In this document: one piece after another, positions 1-7,938 of the stretch
How positions within the stretch are numbered: position 1 is the stretch's first letter
How the letters are laid out: the number at the start of each line of letters is the position of its first letter
Assembly (NCBI GenBank): GCA_937983105.1
Contig: CALKAM010000163.1
Location: 1 to 64,000 of the forward strand
Length of the DNA stretch: 64,000 nt
Reading direction: 5' to 3'
From: Planifilum sp021793745
GTDB taxonomy: Bacteria; Bacillota; Bacilli; Thermoactinomycetales; DSM-44946
Program-made: the position numbers and the translations under genes
The notes under the pieces: generated by a model
Seen by the model: only the letters and a program-made list of their open reading frames with translations
What the model was told of the DNA's origin: nothing
The model's database searches: none

Positions 1-75
1 CTATCGGTACATGGGGGGAGGAACGCTGCGGTAAGGGATGCTCCTATGGGAGCCGGGACAAGGGGATGCCGGGCC

Positions 76-108
76 AAGAGCCATCCGACATTGCGTCGGA
101 TGGCTCTT
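76..108. terminator. Perfect 14-bp inverted repeat, probable terminator
   Basis: Arms 76-89 and 95-108 are perfectly complementary around a 5-nt loop. Only a short T-rich stretch (GATTT) follows. It probably ends transcription of a gene lying before the window. It sits 90 bp upstream of the first dehydrogenase gene. Confidence 0.55.
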
Positions 109-197
109 GATTTGGGGAGAGGTTTTCACTTCCGCATCCAAACTGCTAGAATCGAAGGGGGAACATCATCAGAACTTTTAAAAAGGGGAGAAGGGTA

Positions 198-1367
198 TTG
201 GGAACCATTCAAGTGGGAATTGTCGGGACGGGATTTTCCGCCAGGTCCCATCTGGAGGCCCTGCGACGGCTGCATCAGGTGGAAGTGATCGCCATCGCCT
301 CGAGCAGCCAGGAACGGGCGGAACAGGTGGCGAAACAGTTCGGCATTCCCCGAGCCTACGGGGATTTTCGTCGGCTGATTCACGATCCGGACGTGGAAGT
401 GATCCACAACTGCACTCCCAATCACCTTCATTTTCCGATCAACCGCGAGGTGTTATCGGCGGGTAAACACCTGCTGTCGGAAAAGCCCTTGGCGCTGAAT
501 AGTCAGGAGTCGAGCCAGTTGGCGGAGTGGGCGAAAAAAAGCGCGTCGGTGAGCGGTGTCTGCTTCAACTACCGGCATTACCCGATGATTGCCGAGGCCC
601 GGGCGTCGATCGCCGGTGGGGAATGCGGCCGCGTTTACTTGGTTCACGGCGGTTACCTGCAGGATTGGCTGCTTTACGACACGGATTATAACTGGCGGCT
701 CGACCCGGATCAAAGCGGAAAATCCCGGGCCATCGCCGATATCGGATCCCACTGGTGCGATACGCTTCAGCATGTGCTGGGGCGCCGGATCGTGGAGGTG
801 TTCGCCGATCTGAAGACGGTGCATCCCGTCCGCTTCAAGCCGAGGGGGCCGGTGACCACCTTCAGCCAGAGCGCGGAGGCGGATCGGGAGGAGGTACCGA
901 TCGACACCGAGGATTGCGGCATCGTGATGGTCCATTTTGAAGGGGGCGTTCAAGGGGTGTTTACCGTGTCCCAGGTGAGCGCCGGCCGCAAAAACCGGCT
1001 GTATTTTGAAATCGCCGCGGAAAAGGCGAGTGTGGCCTGGGACCAGGAGGAGCCGAACCGGCTGTGGATCGGAAAGCGGGATGGGGCCAACCGGGAATTG
1101 CTGCGGGATCCGTCGCTCCTTTCGGAGCCGGCCGCGTCGATGGCCCATTATCCCGGCGGGCACCAGGAGGGATGGCCGGACGGCCTCAAGAATTTGTTCA
1201 TCGACTTTTATGAAGCGGTGAGGAGGAGGAAAGCGGGCGAGGGAGAGACCGGGGAAGGGGCCGCTTCCTTCGCCACCTTTGAAGACGGCCACCGGATCAT
1301 GTTGTTGATTGAAGCCATTTTGGAGAGCCATCGGACGAAAAAATGGGTGAGGCTGCCTGAGGAATAG
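198..1367 (+). CDS. Gfo/Idh/MocA-family oxidoreductase
   Basis: Predicted cytosolic NAD(P)-dependent dehydrogenase of 389 residues acting on a sugar, polyol or inositol-like substrate. The N-terminal Rossmann fold has the nucleotide-binding run GIVGTGFSARSH (residues 7-18), and the family's EKP motif follows in LLSEKPLAL near residue 95. The second half is the alpha/beta substrate domain, with DIGSHWCDT near residue 180 supplying the usual histidine region. The TTG start is chosen because AAAAGGGGAGAAGG lies just upstream. The gene stands alone: a terminator-like repeat precedes it and a clear terminator (1425-1462) follows. The substrate cannot be read from sequence. This is one of four members of this superfamily in the window (also 3513, 44903 and 52483). 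Confidence 0.85.
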   Translation: MGTIQVGIVGTGFSARSHLEALRRLHQVEVIAIASSSQERAEQVAKQFGIPRAYGDFRRLIHDPDVEVIHNCTPNHLHFPINREVLSAGKHLLSEKPLALNSQESSQLAEWAKKSASVSGVCFNYRHYPMIAEARASIAGGECGRVYLVHGGYLQDWLLYDTDYNWRLDPDQSGKSRAIADIGSHWCDTLQHVLGRRIVEVFADLKTVHPVRFKPRGPVTTFSQSAEADREEVPIDTEDCGIVMVHFEGGVQGVFTVSQVSAGRKNRLYFEIAAEKASVAWDQEEPNRLWIGKRDGANRELLRDPSLLSEPAASMAHYPGGHQEGWPDGLKNLFIDFYEAVRRRKAGEGETGEGAASFATFEDGHRIMLLIEAILESHRTKKWVRLPEE

Positions 1368-1424
1368 AAAACAAGGGTACAAGCCATCTGCGTGGAGCCG
1401 GAATGAAGAAAGGGCTCTTGACAC

Positions 1425-1462
1425 CGAAAAACGCCTCTCTTCCTGCGGAGGGGCGTTTTTCG
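1425..1462 (+). terminator. Rho-independent terminator
   Basis: CGAAAAACGCC (1425-1435) pairs with GGCGTTTTTCG (1452-1462), and the stem continues inward through CTC/GAG. A and T runs flank the stem, so it may work in both directions. It ends the first dehydrogenase gene. Confidence 0.75.
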
Positions 1463-1497
1463 CTTGGTCGGAGGGGGATGGAGAAGGGATATACCGG

Positions 1498-1525
1498 TTG
1501 TCCGGTTGACGGCGCTTCATATAAT
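1498..1525 (+). promoter_or_regulatory. Sigma-A promoter for the AbrB-family gene
   Basis: TTGTCC (1498-1503), a 16-bp spacer and TATAAT (1520-1525) lie about 55 bp upstream of the chosen start at 1581, between a terminator and the gene. Confidence 0.5.
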
Positions 1526-1580
1526 CCATTAGGATGTTGGGGAAAAGTACCCCATGGACCCATCTGAAGAAGGTGTATAC

Positions 1581-2663
1581 ATGGTTGTTGTGAGACGCCA
1601 CTGGCTTACAGGAACCGTTGCCGTTAGCGGTGGGGTTTCCTTTTTTTTGTTGGGTCTTCCGCTTCCGTTTCTTCTGGGAACCATGTCGGCGGTCATCCTG
1701 CTGCAAACGCTTCGTTCCGAGCCCTCGCCGGTCCCGCAGGTGGTCACCCATGTGGCCCAATCCCTGATCGGTGTGAGTATCGGATGTTCCTTTTCCCTCT
1801 CCTTTTATCAGACGGTGTTCGGGATGGTCGGCCCCTTGATCGTCTATCTTCTCTCGCTGTTGGTCCTGGGGGTGGTTTCCGGCTATATCCTGTATAAGCT
1901 GTCCGATCTGGACGGCATGACCGCCCTTTTTTGCTGCGTTCCCGGCGGTGCCTCCGAGATGATCAGTTACTCGGAAGCCTATGGGGCGGACTCCCGGATC
2001 GTGGCCACCTACCATACGGCCCGGATCATGCTCATCATCGTCGCCATGTCCTTTTTTGCCCCCTGGTTGGCGGGGGTGGTCGGCGGTGGAACGGTCGCCG
2101 GCGATGCGGACTCCTCCGTCGATCTGCTCGCTTCCTGGCAGTGGGTGCCCGGGCTGCTTTTTGTCGGAGTCCTCGCCTGGTGGTTGTCCACCCGGATCCG
2201 ATTTCCGGCCTCTTCTTTTCTGCTGGCCGTCGTGCTGGGGGTCCTCGCCAATGGAGTGCTGTTCCAGTTGAGCAGGGCTCCCCTTCTCTTTACCATGATC
2301 GGCCAAACCCTGTTGGGCATCGCCATCGGATCGAAGTTTGATCGCGCCACCCTGCTCCGGATCGCCCGGCTGGGGAAGACGATGATCCTCACCATGATGT
2401 TTACGCTGCTGGTCTCCCTGGGCATCAGCTATCTCTTTTATCGGGCCACCGAAAACGATCTGGTGACCACCCTGTTGGCCACCATCCCCGGCGGCGCCAC
2501 CGAGATGGGCACCATTGCGCTGATCCTCGGATACGATGTGACCCTGGTGACCGCCCTGCAGATGATCCGGCTATTCACCATGTTCTTGGTGGCTCCGGGG
2601 ATGACGGTCTGGGTGGGGAAGCGTCTCGGTGTCAGTGAACGGAGGCTCAAGGATGAAGGATAA
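1581..2663 (+). CDS. AbrB-family (duplicated-domain) integral membrane protein
   Basis: Integral membrane protein of about 360 residues belonging to the group often mislabelled 'AbrB transcriptional regulator' or 'ammonia monooxygenase' (Pfam Ammonia_monoox). It is polytopic, with about ten hydrophobic segments. An internal repeat is visible: FCCVPGGASEMISYSEAYGA in the first half matches LATIPGGATEMGTIALILGY in the second, the PGGAxEM motif diagnostic of the family. The start at 1581 (MVVVRRHW) is preferred over the upstream ATG at 1554 because AAGAAGGTG lies 5-8 nt before it; the earlier ATG has no ribosome binding site. It stands alone behind its own promoter and is followed by the convergent hemerythrin gene. 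Transport function is inferred from the fold; the substrate is unknown. Confidence 0.8.
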   Translation: MVVVRRHWLTGTVAVSGGVSFFLLGLPLPFLLGTMSAVILLQTLRSEPSPVPQVVTHVAQSLIGVSIGCSFSLSFYQTVFGMVGPLIVYLLSLLVLGVVSGYILYKLSDLDGMTALFCCVPGGASEMISYSEAYGADSRIVATYHTARIMLIIVAMSFFAPWLAGVVGGGTVAGDADSSVDLLASWQWVPGLLFVGVLAWWLSTRIRFPASSFLLAVVLGVLANGVLFQLSRAPLLFTMIGQTLLGIAIGSKFDRATLLRIARLGKTMILTMMFTLLVSLGISYLFYRATENDLVTTLLATIPGGATEMGTIALILGYDVTLVTALQMIRLFTMFLVAPGMTVWVGKRLGVSERRLKDEG

Positions 2664-2680
2664 GGACGGCGCTGACCGGT

Positions 2681-3214
2681 TTACATCGACCGGTTGACAT
2701 CCTGGGCGATCGCCTTTTTCTCCTCCTCGGTCAAAATGACGCTGAACAGGGGAAACAGGTAATGGTCTTCCTTTTCGATGTGCTTTTTCAGCAGGTAGGC
2801 GAGCAGCCCCATTTTTTGCATCAGTTCCTGGGACGGGTTTTTCGGATCATGGTCTTCAAACATGGCCAGCGCTTCCTTGTCATGGTTCCGGATGACGTTG
2901 TGTTCGCTTTTTAATTTGGCAATCGGCCCCACTTCGGTTTCGGGAATATGGTTTTTGAGGCGGGTGAGGATAAATTCTTCTTCAAACAGGAAATGGTGTT
3001 CCAATTCGTGGCCGATCTGCCGCAAGGCTTCCCGATAGATTTCGGTGTTGTAGCCTTCCCTGACCCGATCCATCAACTGGCTCAATTCGGCATGCTCTTC
3101 GATGAACGAATGCAATTCGGAAGAGACGATCGACATGATCTTGTCCACTTCCCGAGCATTGGTTTGCTTCCAATCCGTCAAATCCAGTTTGGGTTGATAT
3201 TTTGCCCTGGACAT
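2681..3214 (-). CDS. Hemerythrin HHE-domain protein
   Basis: Cytosolic 177-residue four-helix-bundle protein with the hemerythrin-like cation-binding pattern. Histidines and acidic residues expected for a di-iron site are visible in order: EEHAELSQLMDRV, HELEHHFLFEEEF, EHNVIRNHDKEAL and KKHIEKEDHYLFPLF. Members bind O2 or NO, or act in iron-sulphur repair and oxidative stress. The start is well supported by AAGGAGGT seven bases before the ATG. It is convergent with the AbrB-family gene, only 17 bp away, and divergent from the IolW-like gene. Family assignment is firm; the biological role is open. Confidence 0.85.
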   Translation of the reverse strand: MSRAKYQPKLDLTDWKQTNAREVDKIMSIVSSELHSFIEEHAELSQLMDRVREGYNTEIYREALRQIGHELEHHFLFEEEFILTRLKNHIPETEVGPIAKLKSEHNVIRNHDKEALAMFEDHDPKNPSQELMQKMGLLAYLLKKHIEKEDHYLFPLFSVILTEEEKKAIAQDVNRSM

Positions 3215-3512
3215 CTTGATACCTCCTTACGAGCTAACGATGTGGAAAATTGCCGTGGACGGGGGCGGGATCTCCCGAAGCGGCGCTCATGCTCAGCATA
3301 TCACACCGTTCCAGGGTTCCAATCACAGGGGAACCCGTCAATTGTGACAATCGGATAACATTCCTGTGAATGGATGTGGAAGAAAGGCCGCAAGCAACGC
3401 ATCCGGTCGGCGAAGACGGATCGGTTGAGTTTGGAACGGCAAAGGGAGAAAGTAGAGATGGGTTCGTTCCCGCCGGGGGACGAAATACGGAGAACCTCGG
3501 GAGGAGATGCGG

Positions 3513-4556
3513 ATGACGATTCATGTGGGTCTGATCGGTTACGGGATGTCGGGGGCCGTGTTTCATGCCCCGTTGATCCGGCACGTGGAGGGACTCGAAT
3601 TGTCGGCCGTCGTTTCGAGCCAGCCCGACAAGGTGAAACGGGATCATCCGGGGGTGGAGGTGCTTTCCTCTCCGGAGGCATTGTTGGCCCGAGACGACAT
3701 CTCCCTCGTCGTGGTCACCACCCCCAACACCCTCCATTACCCGCTCGCCAAGGAGGCGATCAACGCCGGCAAGCATGTGGTCGTCGAGAAACCCTTTACC
3801 ATCACCTCCGAGGAGGCGGAGGAATTGATCGAATTGGCCCGGAGGCAAGGAGTCCTGCTCAGTGTGTACCATAATCGGCGGTGGGACAATGATTTTCTCA
3901 CCGTGCGCCAGCTGGTGGAATCCGGTTGTCTCGGCGATCTCGCCCTGTACGAAGCCCACTTTGACCGCTATCGCCCGCAGGTCCGGGATCGCTGGCGGGA
4001 GTGGGATCTGCCGGGATCCGGAACTTTGTATGACCTGGGGTCGCATCTGATCGACCAGGCTCTGGTGCTGTTCGGCCTGCCCCGGACGGTCTGGGCGGAC
4101 CTGGGATCCCAACGGCCCGGGGCGAAGGCCGTCGATTATTTCCATCTGGTCCTGGACTACGGACAGCTGAAAGCGATCCTGCACTCCGGCTCCCTGGTGC
4201 GCCAGCCGGGTCCCCGCTTTCAGCTTCACGGCGAGAAGGGGAGCTTTATCAAATACGGAATGGATCCGCAGGAGGAGCAGTTGAAACAGGGGGCATCTCC
4301 CGGGGATCCGGGATACGGAAGGGACCGGGAGGAAGACTTCGGCGAGATCACCGCCAAGCTGGGCGGGCTGACGGTAACCGGGCGGGTGGAAACCCTGCCG
4401 GGCAACTATGCCGCCTATTACGAGGCAGTGGTGGAGGCGATTTCCTCGAATCGTCCGGTACCCGTGGCGGCTGAAGAAGCCCGGGATGTGATCCGGGTGA
4501 TCGAATGCGCCATCCGAAGCCACCGGGAAAAGTGCACGATTGCCTTTGCGCGTTGA
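3513..4556 (+). CDS. iolW: Scyllo-inositol 2-dehydrogenase-like Gfo/Idh/MocA oxidoreductase (IolW type)
   Basis: NAD(P)-dependent dehydrogenase of 347 residues resembling Bacillus IolW (YvaA) and E. coli YdgJ. It opens with HVGLIGYGMSGAVFHAPLI, which is typical of this branch. EKPFTITSEEAE carries the catalytic lysine region near residue 92, and the branch signature HNRRWDNDFLTVRQL follows. LYDLGSHLIDQALVLFG supplies the substrate-domain histidine. ATG 3513 is chosen over ATG 3507 because GGGAGGAG lies six bases before it. In B. subtilis IolW interconverts scyllo-inosose and scyllo-inositol with NADP(H); that role fits the complete iol operon 40 kb downstream but is inferred by homology. It is monocistronic and followed by a terminator. 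Confidence 0.7.
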   Translation: MTIHVGLIGYGMSGAVFHAPLIRHVEGLELSAVVSSQPDKVKRDHPGVEVLSSPEALLARDDISLVVVTTPNTLHYPLAKEAINAGKHVVVEKPFTITSEEAEELIELARRQGVLLSVYHNRRWDNDFLTVRQLVESGCLGDLALYEAHFDRYRPQVRDRWREWDLPGSGTLYDLGSHLIDQALVLFGLPRTVWADLGSQRPGAKAVDYFHLVLDYGQLKAILHSGSLVRQPGPRFQLHGEKGSFIKYGMDPQEEQLKQGASPGDPGYGRDREEDFGEITAKLGGLTVTGRVETLPGNYAAYYEAVVEAISSNRPVPVAAEEARDVIRVIECAIRSHREKCTIAFAR

Positions 4557-4572
4557 CATGGAGCGGCTGAAA

Positions 4573-4617
4573 AACATCACGGTCCCCGGGAAGGCTGAGC
4601 GGCCGTGATGTTTTTTG
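4573..4617 (+). terminator. Rho-independent terminator
   Basis: AACATCACGG (4573-4582) pairs with CCGTGATGTT (4603-4612), followed by a run of T to 4616. It closes the IolW-like gene. Confidence 0.8.
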
Positions 4618-4680
4618 TTTGAAGGGATGGAAGCGACTTTTACGAGGCGTTGATCGCATGTTGCCTTTTCACCCTGCATA

Positions 4681-4710
4681 TTGACGCAATTATATAAATT
4701 GATATAAAAT
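4681..4710 (+). promoter_or_regulatory. Sigma-A promoter of the mannose-family PTS operon
   Basis: TTGACG (4681-4686) with TATAAA (4703-4708, 16-bp spacer) or TAAAAT (4705-4710, 18-bp spacer) lies in a markedly AT-rich patch about 100 bp before the IIB start. No -24/-12 sigma-54 element was found here, although many mannose-family PTS operons have one. Confidence 0.5.
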
Positions 4711-4806
4711 ACTATCAAATATGATTATGAATTTTACACCAATGGACGGATCTCCTCGACGTCAAAACGAGCGGGATTACCGATCGGTCGGTGAGGGGGA
4801 TCGCCA

Positions 4807-5277
4807 GTGCCCAATATCCTGTGGACCCGGATCGATAACCGGTTGATTCACGGTCAAGTGGCGGTGACATGGTCCAATCACGTCGGAGCCAATTTGATTG
4901 TGGTGGCCAATGATGAGGTGGCGAAGGATCCGTTGCAGCAAAGTTTGATGGATATGGCGGTGCCGGGACTGGACACCCGCTACTTCACCATCCAGGAGAC
5001 CATCGACAAAATCGGACAGGCGAGTGACGAGCAAAAGATCGCCCTGATCGTCAAGACGCCGCAGGATGCGTTGAAGCTGGTACGGGGAGGGGTTCCGATC
5101 CGGAAGGTCAACATCGGCAACATGCACTATGCGGAGGGAAAGGAGCCATTGACCAACACGGTTGCCGTGGATGAGCAGGATAAGGAGGCGTTTCGGAATT
5201 TGCACCGGCTGGGGATCCTGTTGGAGATCCGGCGGGTGCCGAGTGAAAAAGGGAAAAACATCCTCGATCTGCTATAG
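4807..5277 (+). CDS. PTS mannose/fructose/sorbose/N-acetylgalactosamine-family EIIB
   Basis: Cytosolic phosphotransfer subunit of 156 residues. The phospho-accepting histidine lies in RIDNRLIHGQV (His near residue 15), the hallmark of mannose-family EIIB. Length and the closing VRGGVPIRKVNIGNMHYAEGK resemble AgaV/ManX-type IIB proteins. The GTG start follows a GAGGGGG ribosome binding site. It is the first gene of a complete IIB-IIC-IID-IIA set. The set imports and phosphorylates a hexose or amino-hexose, which I cannot narrow further because no catabolic enzyme gene is in the operon. Confidence 0.88.
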   Translation: MPNILWTRIDNRLIHGQVAVTWSNHVGANLIVVANDEVAKDPLQQSLMDMAVPGLDTRYFTIQETIDKIGQASDEQKIALIVKTPQDALKLVRGGVPIRKVNIGNMHYAEGKEPLTNTVAVDEQDKEAFRNLHRLGILLEIRRVPSEKGKNILDLL

Positions 5278-5293
5278 GGAGCGATGATCCGCC

Positions 5294-6046
5294 ATGCTGA
5301 TGGAAGCGGTTTTGCTCGCTTTATGGGCGGGGATCGCCGGAATCGATCAATTCAACGTTTTGACGCACCTCCACCGGCCGTTCGTGACGGGCCTCGTGGT
5401 CGGCTTGATCCTGGGGGACGTAAAGACCGGATTGCTGGCCGGGGCCACCCTGGAGTTCGTGTGGATGGGGATGGTTCCCCTGGCGGGGGCTCAACCGCCA
5501 AATGTGGTGATCGGCGGCGTGATGGGCACCGCCTTTGCCATCCTGCTGGACCAGGATCCGAAGGTGGCCGTCAGCATCGCCGTCCCCTTTGCGGTCGCCG
5601 TCCAGGGAGCGATTACGTTGCTCTTCACGATCTATTCTCCCGTCATGCACCGGATGGACCGCTGCGCGGCGGAGTCCCGGCCTCGCGCCACGGAGCTCCT
5701 CCATCTGTCCGGGATGGCCGTTTTGTTTTTGTTCAATGCGATTATCACGTTTCTGCCCATCTATTTCGGCGTGGAGACGGCGAAGGCGCTGGTGGAAAGC
5801 CTTCCCTCCTGGCTGATGGAGGGGTTGACGGTGGCGGGCGGGATCATGCCCGCCATCGGTTTTGCCATGTTGCTCACAGTGATGCTGAAAAAACAGTATG
5901 TGGCCTTTCTGCTCGCCGGTTTTGCCATTGTCACCTATTCGGATATCAGTCTGTTGGGACTGGCGATCCTGGCTCTGGCCTTCGCCCTGTACGATTATTA
6001 TCGCGGAGAGAGCCCGCCGAAGGAGGGGAAGACGAGTGGCATCTGA
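5294..6046 (+). CDS. PTS mannose-family EIIC (membrane channel)
   Basis: Membrane permease of 250 residues of the EII-Sor/Man IIC family. It begins MLMEAVLLALWAGIAGIDQF and contains the conserved region GLILGDVKTGLLAGATLEFVWMGMV in its first third, then several hydrophobic segments to the C-terminus. It pairs with the IID subunit to form the membrane translocator. Its stop codon overlaps the IID start by about 11 bases, a sign of translational coupling. ATG 5300 is an alternative start two codons in. Confidence 0.88.
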   Translation: MLMEAVLLALWAGIAGIDQFNVLTHLHRPFVTGLVVGLILGDVKTGLLAGATLEFVWMGMVPLAGAQPPNVVIGGVMGTAFAILLDQDPKVAVSIAVPFAVAVQGAITLLFTIYSPVMHRMDRCAAESRPRATELLHLSGMAVLFLFNAIITFLPIYFGVETAKALVESLPSWLMEGLTVAGGIMPAIGFAMLLTVMLKKQYVAFLLAGFAIVTYSDISLLGLAILALAFALYDYYRGESPPKEGKTSGI

Positions 6047-6863
6047 TGAGACCTTCCAGGGGGATAAAGCCGCTCCACCGGAAAGGGTCGTGTCGCGAAG
6101 GGATCTCTTGGCCCTGGCCTTTCGCTCCTTCTTCTTGCAGTCGTCGTTCAATTATGAGCGCATGCAGGCCGGCGGTTGGTTGTACAGCCTGATGCCGGTT
6201 TTGAAAAAAATCTACCGGGAACCGAAGGCGTTGGCGGCGGCGATGAAGCGCCATCTCGAGTTTTTCAATACGCATCCCTTCCTGGTGACGCCGATATTGG
6301 GTATCGTCGCCGCGATGGAGGAATCCCGGGAAAAGCCGGATACGATTCGCGGAATCAAGGTGGGAATGATGGGTCCCCTCGGTGGCATCGGGGACGCGGT
6401 GGCGTGGCTGACGCTACTGCCGATCACGGCGGGGATCGGCGCTTCGATCGCGATGGAAGGGAGCTTTGCCGGAGCGATTTTCTTTCTGCTCGCCTTTAAC
6501 GCCATTCATCTGGTGTTAAGATTCGGAGGGGTGTTTTACGGTTACAACGCAGGGGTCAAGGCCATTCAGAGGCTGAAATCCGGAACCCAAGCCATCTCCC
6601 GGGCGGCGTCCATCGTCGGCCTCACGGTGGTGGGCGGGATGATCGTTTCCTATGTCAAGTTGAGCACTCCCGCAAAAGTTCCGATCGGCCAGGAGTCCTT
6701 TGAAATCCAAAAGGAATTGTTGGACAAGATCATGCCCAACCTCCTCCCCCTGGCCTACACCTTGTTCATGTTCTTCCTGTTGAAAAGGGGATATTCTCCC
6801 TTGAAGTTGATCGCCATCACCGTGGTCCTCGGCGTCGCCGGAAAGTACGCCGGTCTGTTGTAG
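6036..6863 (+). CDS. PTS mannose-family EIID
   Basis: Membrane subunit of 275 residues. Family signatures include RSFFLQSSFNYERMQAGGW near the N-terminus, LEFFNTHPFL, and MMGPLGGIGDAVAWLTLLPI in the centre. The C-terminus is strongly hydrophobic. The GTG start at 6036 sits eight bases behind AAGGAGGGG and overlaps the IIC stop. Upstream codons in the same frame lie inside the IIC gene and are not used. Together with IIC it forms the sugar channel of this PTS. Confidence 0.88.
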   Translation: MASDETFQGDKAAPPERVVSRRDLLALAFRSFFLQSSFNYERMQAGGWLYSLMPVLKKIYREPKALAAAMKRHLEFFNTHPFLVTPILGIVAAMEESREKPDTIRGIKVGMMGPLGGIGDAVAWLTLLPITAGIGASIAMEGSFAGAIFFLLAFNAIHLVLRFGGVFYGYNAGVKAIQRLKSGTQAISRAASIVGLTVVGGMIVSYVKLSTPAKVPIGQESFEIQKELLDKIMPNLLPLAYTLFMFFLLKRGYSPLKLIAITVVLGVAGKYAGLL

Positions 6864-6894
6864 TGCACGGCCCTGCGGGATGGGAGGGTTTTAC

Positions 6895-7281
6895 GTGATC
6901 GGAATCGTTCTTGTCGGCCACGGAGACTTTGCACCGGCGCTGAAAAGCTCCGTGGAGATGATCGCCGGAGAGCAGGAGAAAATGGCGGGCGTCTCCTTGG
7001 ATCTTCACGATTCCACGGAAGATCTGGAAAGGAAAATCAAAGCGGCGATCGATGAGCTGGGAGATGTGAGCGGCATCCTGTTTCTCACCGATCTGGTCGG
7101 AGGAACTCCCTTCAAGGCGAGCGCCTTGCTTTCCCGGGAATGGAAGCGTGTTTGTGTCGTCGGAGGGGTGAATCTAGCGATGGTGCTGGAGGTGTTGCCC
7201 GGGCGGGATCATCAGACGTTGGAGCAGGTGAAGGACAAAGCGATGCGAGCGGGGCGGGAAGGGATCCAGGGGTTTCCTTGA
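6895..7281 (+). CDS. PTS mannose-family EIIA
   Basis: Cytosolic phosphocarrier of 128 residues. The phosphohistidine is in GIVLVGHGDFAPALKSS at the N-terminus, and the second family motif LFLTDLVGGTPFKAS is near residue 70. GTG 6895 is chosen because GGGAGGG lies six bases before it and members typically begin IGIVLVSHG; the ATG at 6880 would add five residues and has no clear ribosome binding site. As the last gene of the operon it receives phosphate from HPr and passes it to the IIB encoded by the first gene. Confidence 0.88.
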   Translation: MIGIVLVGHGDFAPALKSSVEMIAGEQEKMAGVSLDLHDSTEDLERKIKAAIDELGDVSGILFLTDLVGGTPFKASALLSREWKRVCVVGGVNLAMVLEVLPGRDHQTLEQVKDKAMRAGREGIQGFP

Positions 7282-7312
7282 TCCCTTCCTCATCTCAAGG
7301 GGAGAGGATTGG

Positions 7313-7935
7313 ATGAGGATCGGCGGCTCGGCAAGGAAACTTCCTTCCCGGCTGGGGATGTCTCGGTTACCGCCGGATCCGGCATTCCACCGGGGAGCAC
7401 AGCCCCCTTTCTGTCCGGGTGACGCTGTTGGAAGCCGGGACCGGGGGAGTTTGATCGCGATCCTGCTCGATGCCCTGGCTGTCGGGAAAAGATGGGCGGC
7501 GAAGGTGGCGGGCAGGCTGGACGCCCTCGGCTTCGCCCGCCGGGCTCAGATCGCCATCGCCGCGACCCATTCCCACTCGTCCTCCATGACGGCGATTTGT
7601 GAGGGGGATGTGTTCGCCGCGGCGGAACCGGATGAAGCAACGGGCCGCATCATCTGGAGGCCATTCGGGGAGCCCGGGAGTTGATGGCCGAACTGAGCTC
7701 CATTCGCCTCTACAGCGATGCCGTATCCGGCGTGGGGGCCAGCCGGCGGGAGCGGGGAGCCTACCAGCGGCTTCCGCTGCAAGTGGCCCAATTCATCTGT
7801 AGGGATCAGCCGCCGATCCTTTGGGCCCACTTCCCCTGTCATCCGACGGTGCTCGGCCGGCGCCACACGCGGATCAGTCCGGAGCTTCACGGCACGGCAT
7901 CGCAACGGTCCGTTTCGACCCATCCCGACGGGGGA
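7313..7935 (+). pseudogene. Decayed neutral-ceramidase-like (Ceramidase_alk) gene
   Basis: No single frame is open throughout, yet successive frames carry pieces resembling neutral/alkaline ceramidase-family proteins. One frame reads STGEHSPLSVRVTLLEAG at about 7390-7445, like the family's 'TGvHdpLyaRal' region. Another reads IAIAATHSHSS at about 7550-7585, the family metal-binding ATHxH motif. A third reads PPILWAHFPCHPTVLG at about 7811-7858, the family's FpCHPTvLG motif. At least two or three frameshifts are needed to join them. The C-terminal half is missing, cut off where the minus-strand regulator gene begins. I read it as a remnant; it could belong to a related hydrolase family with the same motifs. 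Confidence 0.5.
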
Positions 7936-7938
7936 CAG

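Noticed and set aside
46..288. Short plus-strand frame at the window start
   Set aside because: Overlaps the hairpin at 76-108 and the first dehydrogenase start; no ribosome binding site.
453..2306. Long minus-strand open frame opposite the first dehydrogenase and the AbrB-family gene
   Set aside because: Low-complexity Gly/His/Arg/Asp-rich translation, no domain, antisense to two well-supported genes; an artefact of high GC at third positions.
3340..3375. ATTGTGACAAT palindrome as an Fnr/Crp/Rex operator
   Set aside because: Only 11 bp and matches no full consensus I can name; left unannotated.
3234..4718. Minus-strand frame of 494 codons opposite the IolW-like gene
   Set aside because: Composition is that of a reverse-strand shadow and it crosses a terminator and an AT-rich promoter region.
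4600..4806. Sigma-54 promoter for the mannose-family PTS operon
   Set aside because: Searched for GG-N10-GC with TTGCA and found none; a sigma-A promoter fits better, so control by the neighbouring NtrC-type regulator is not supported.
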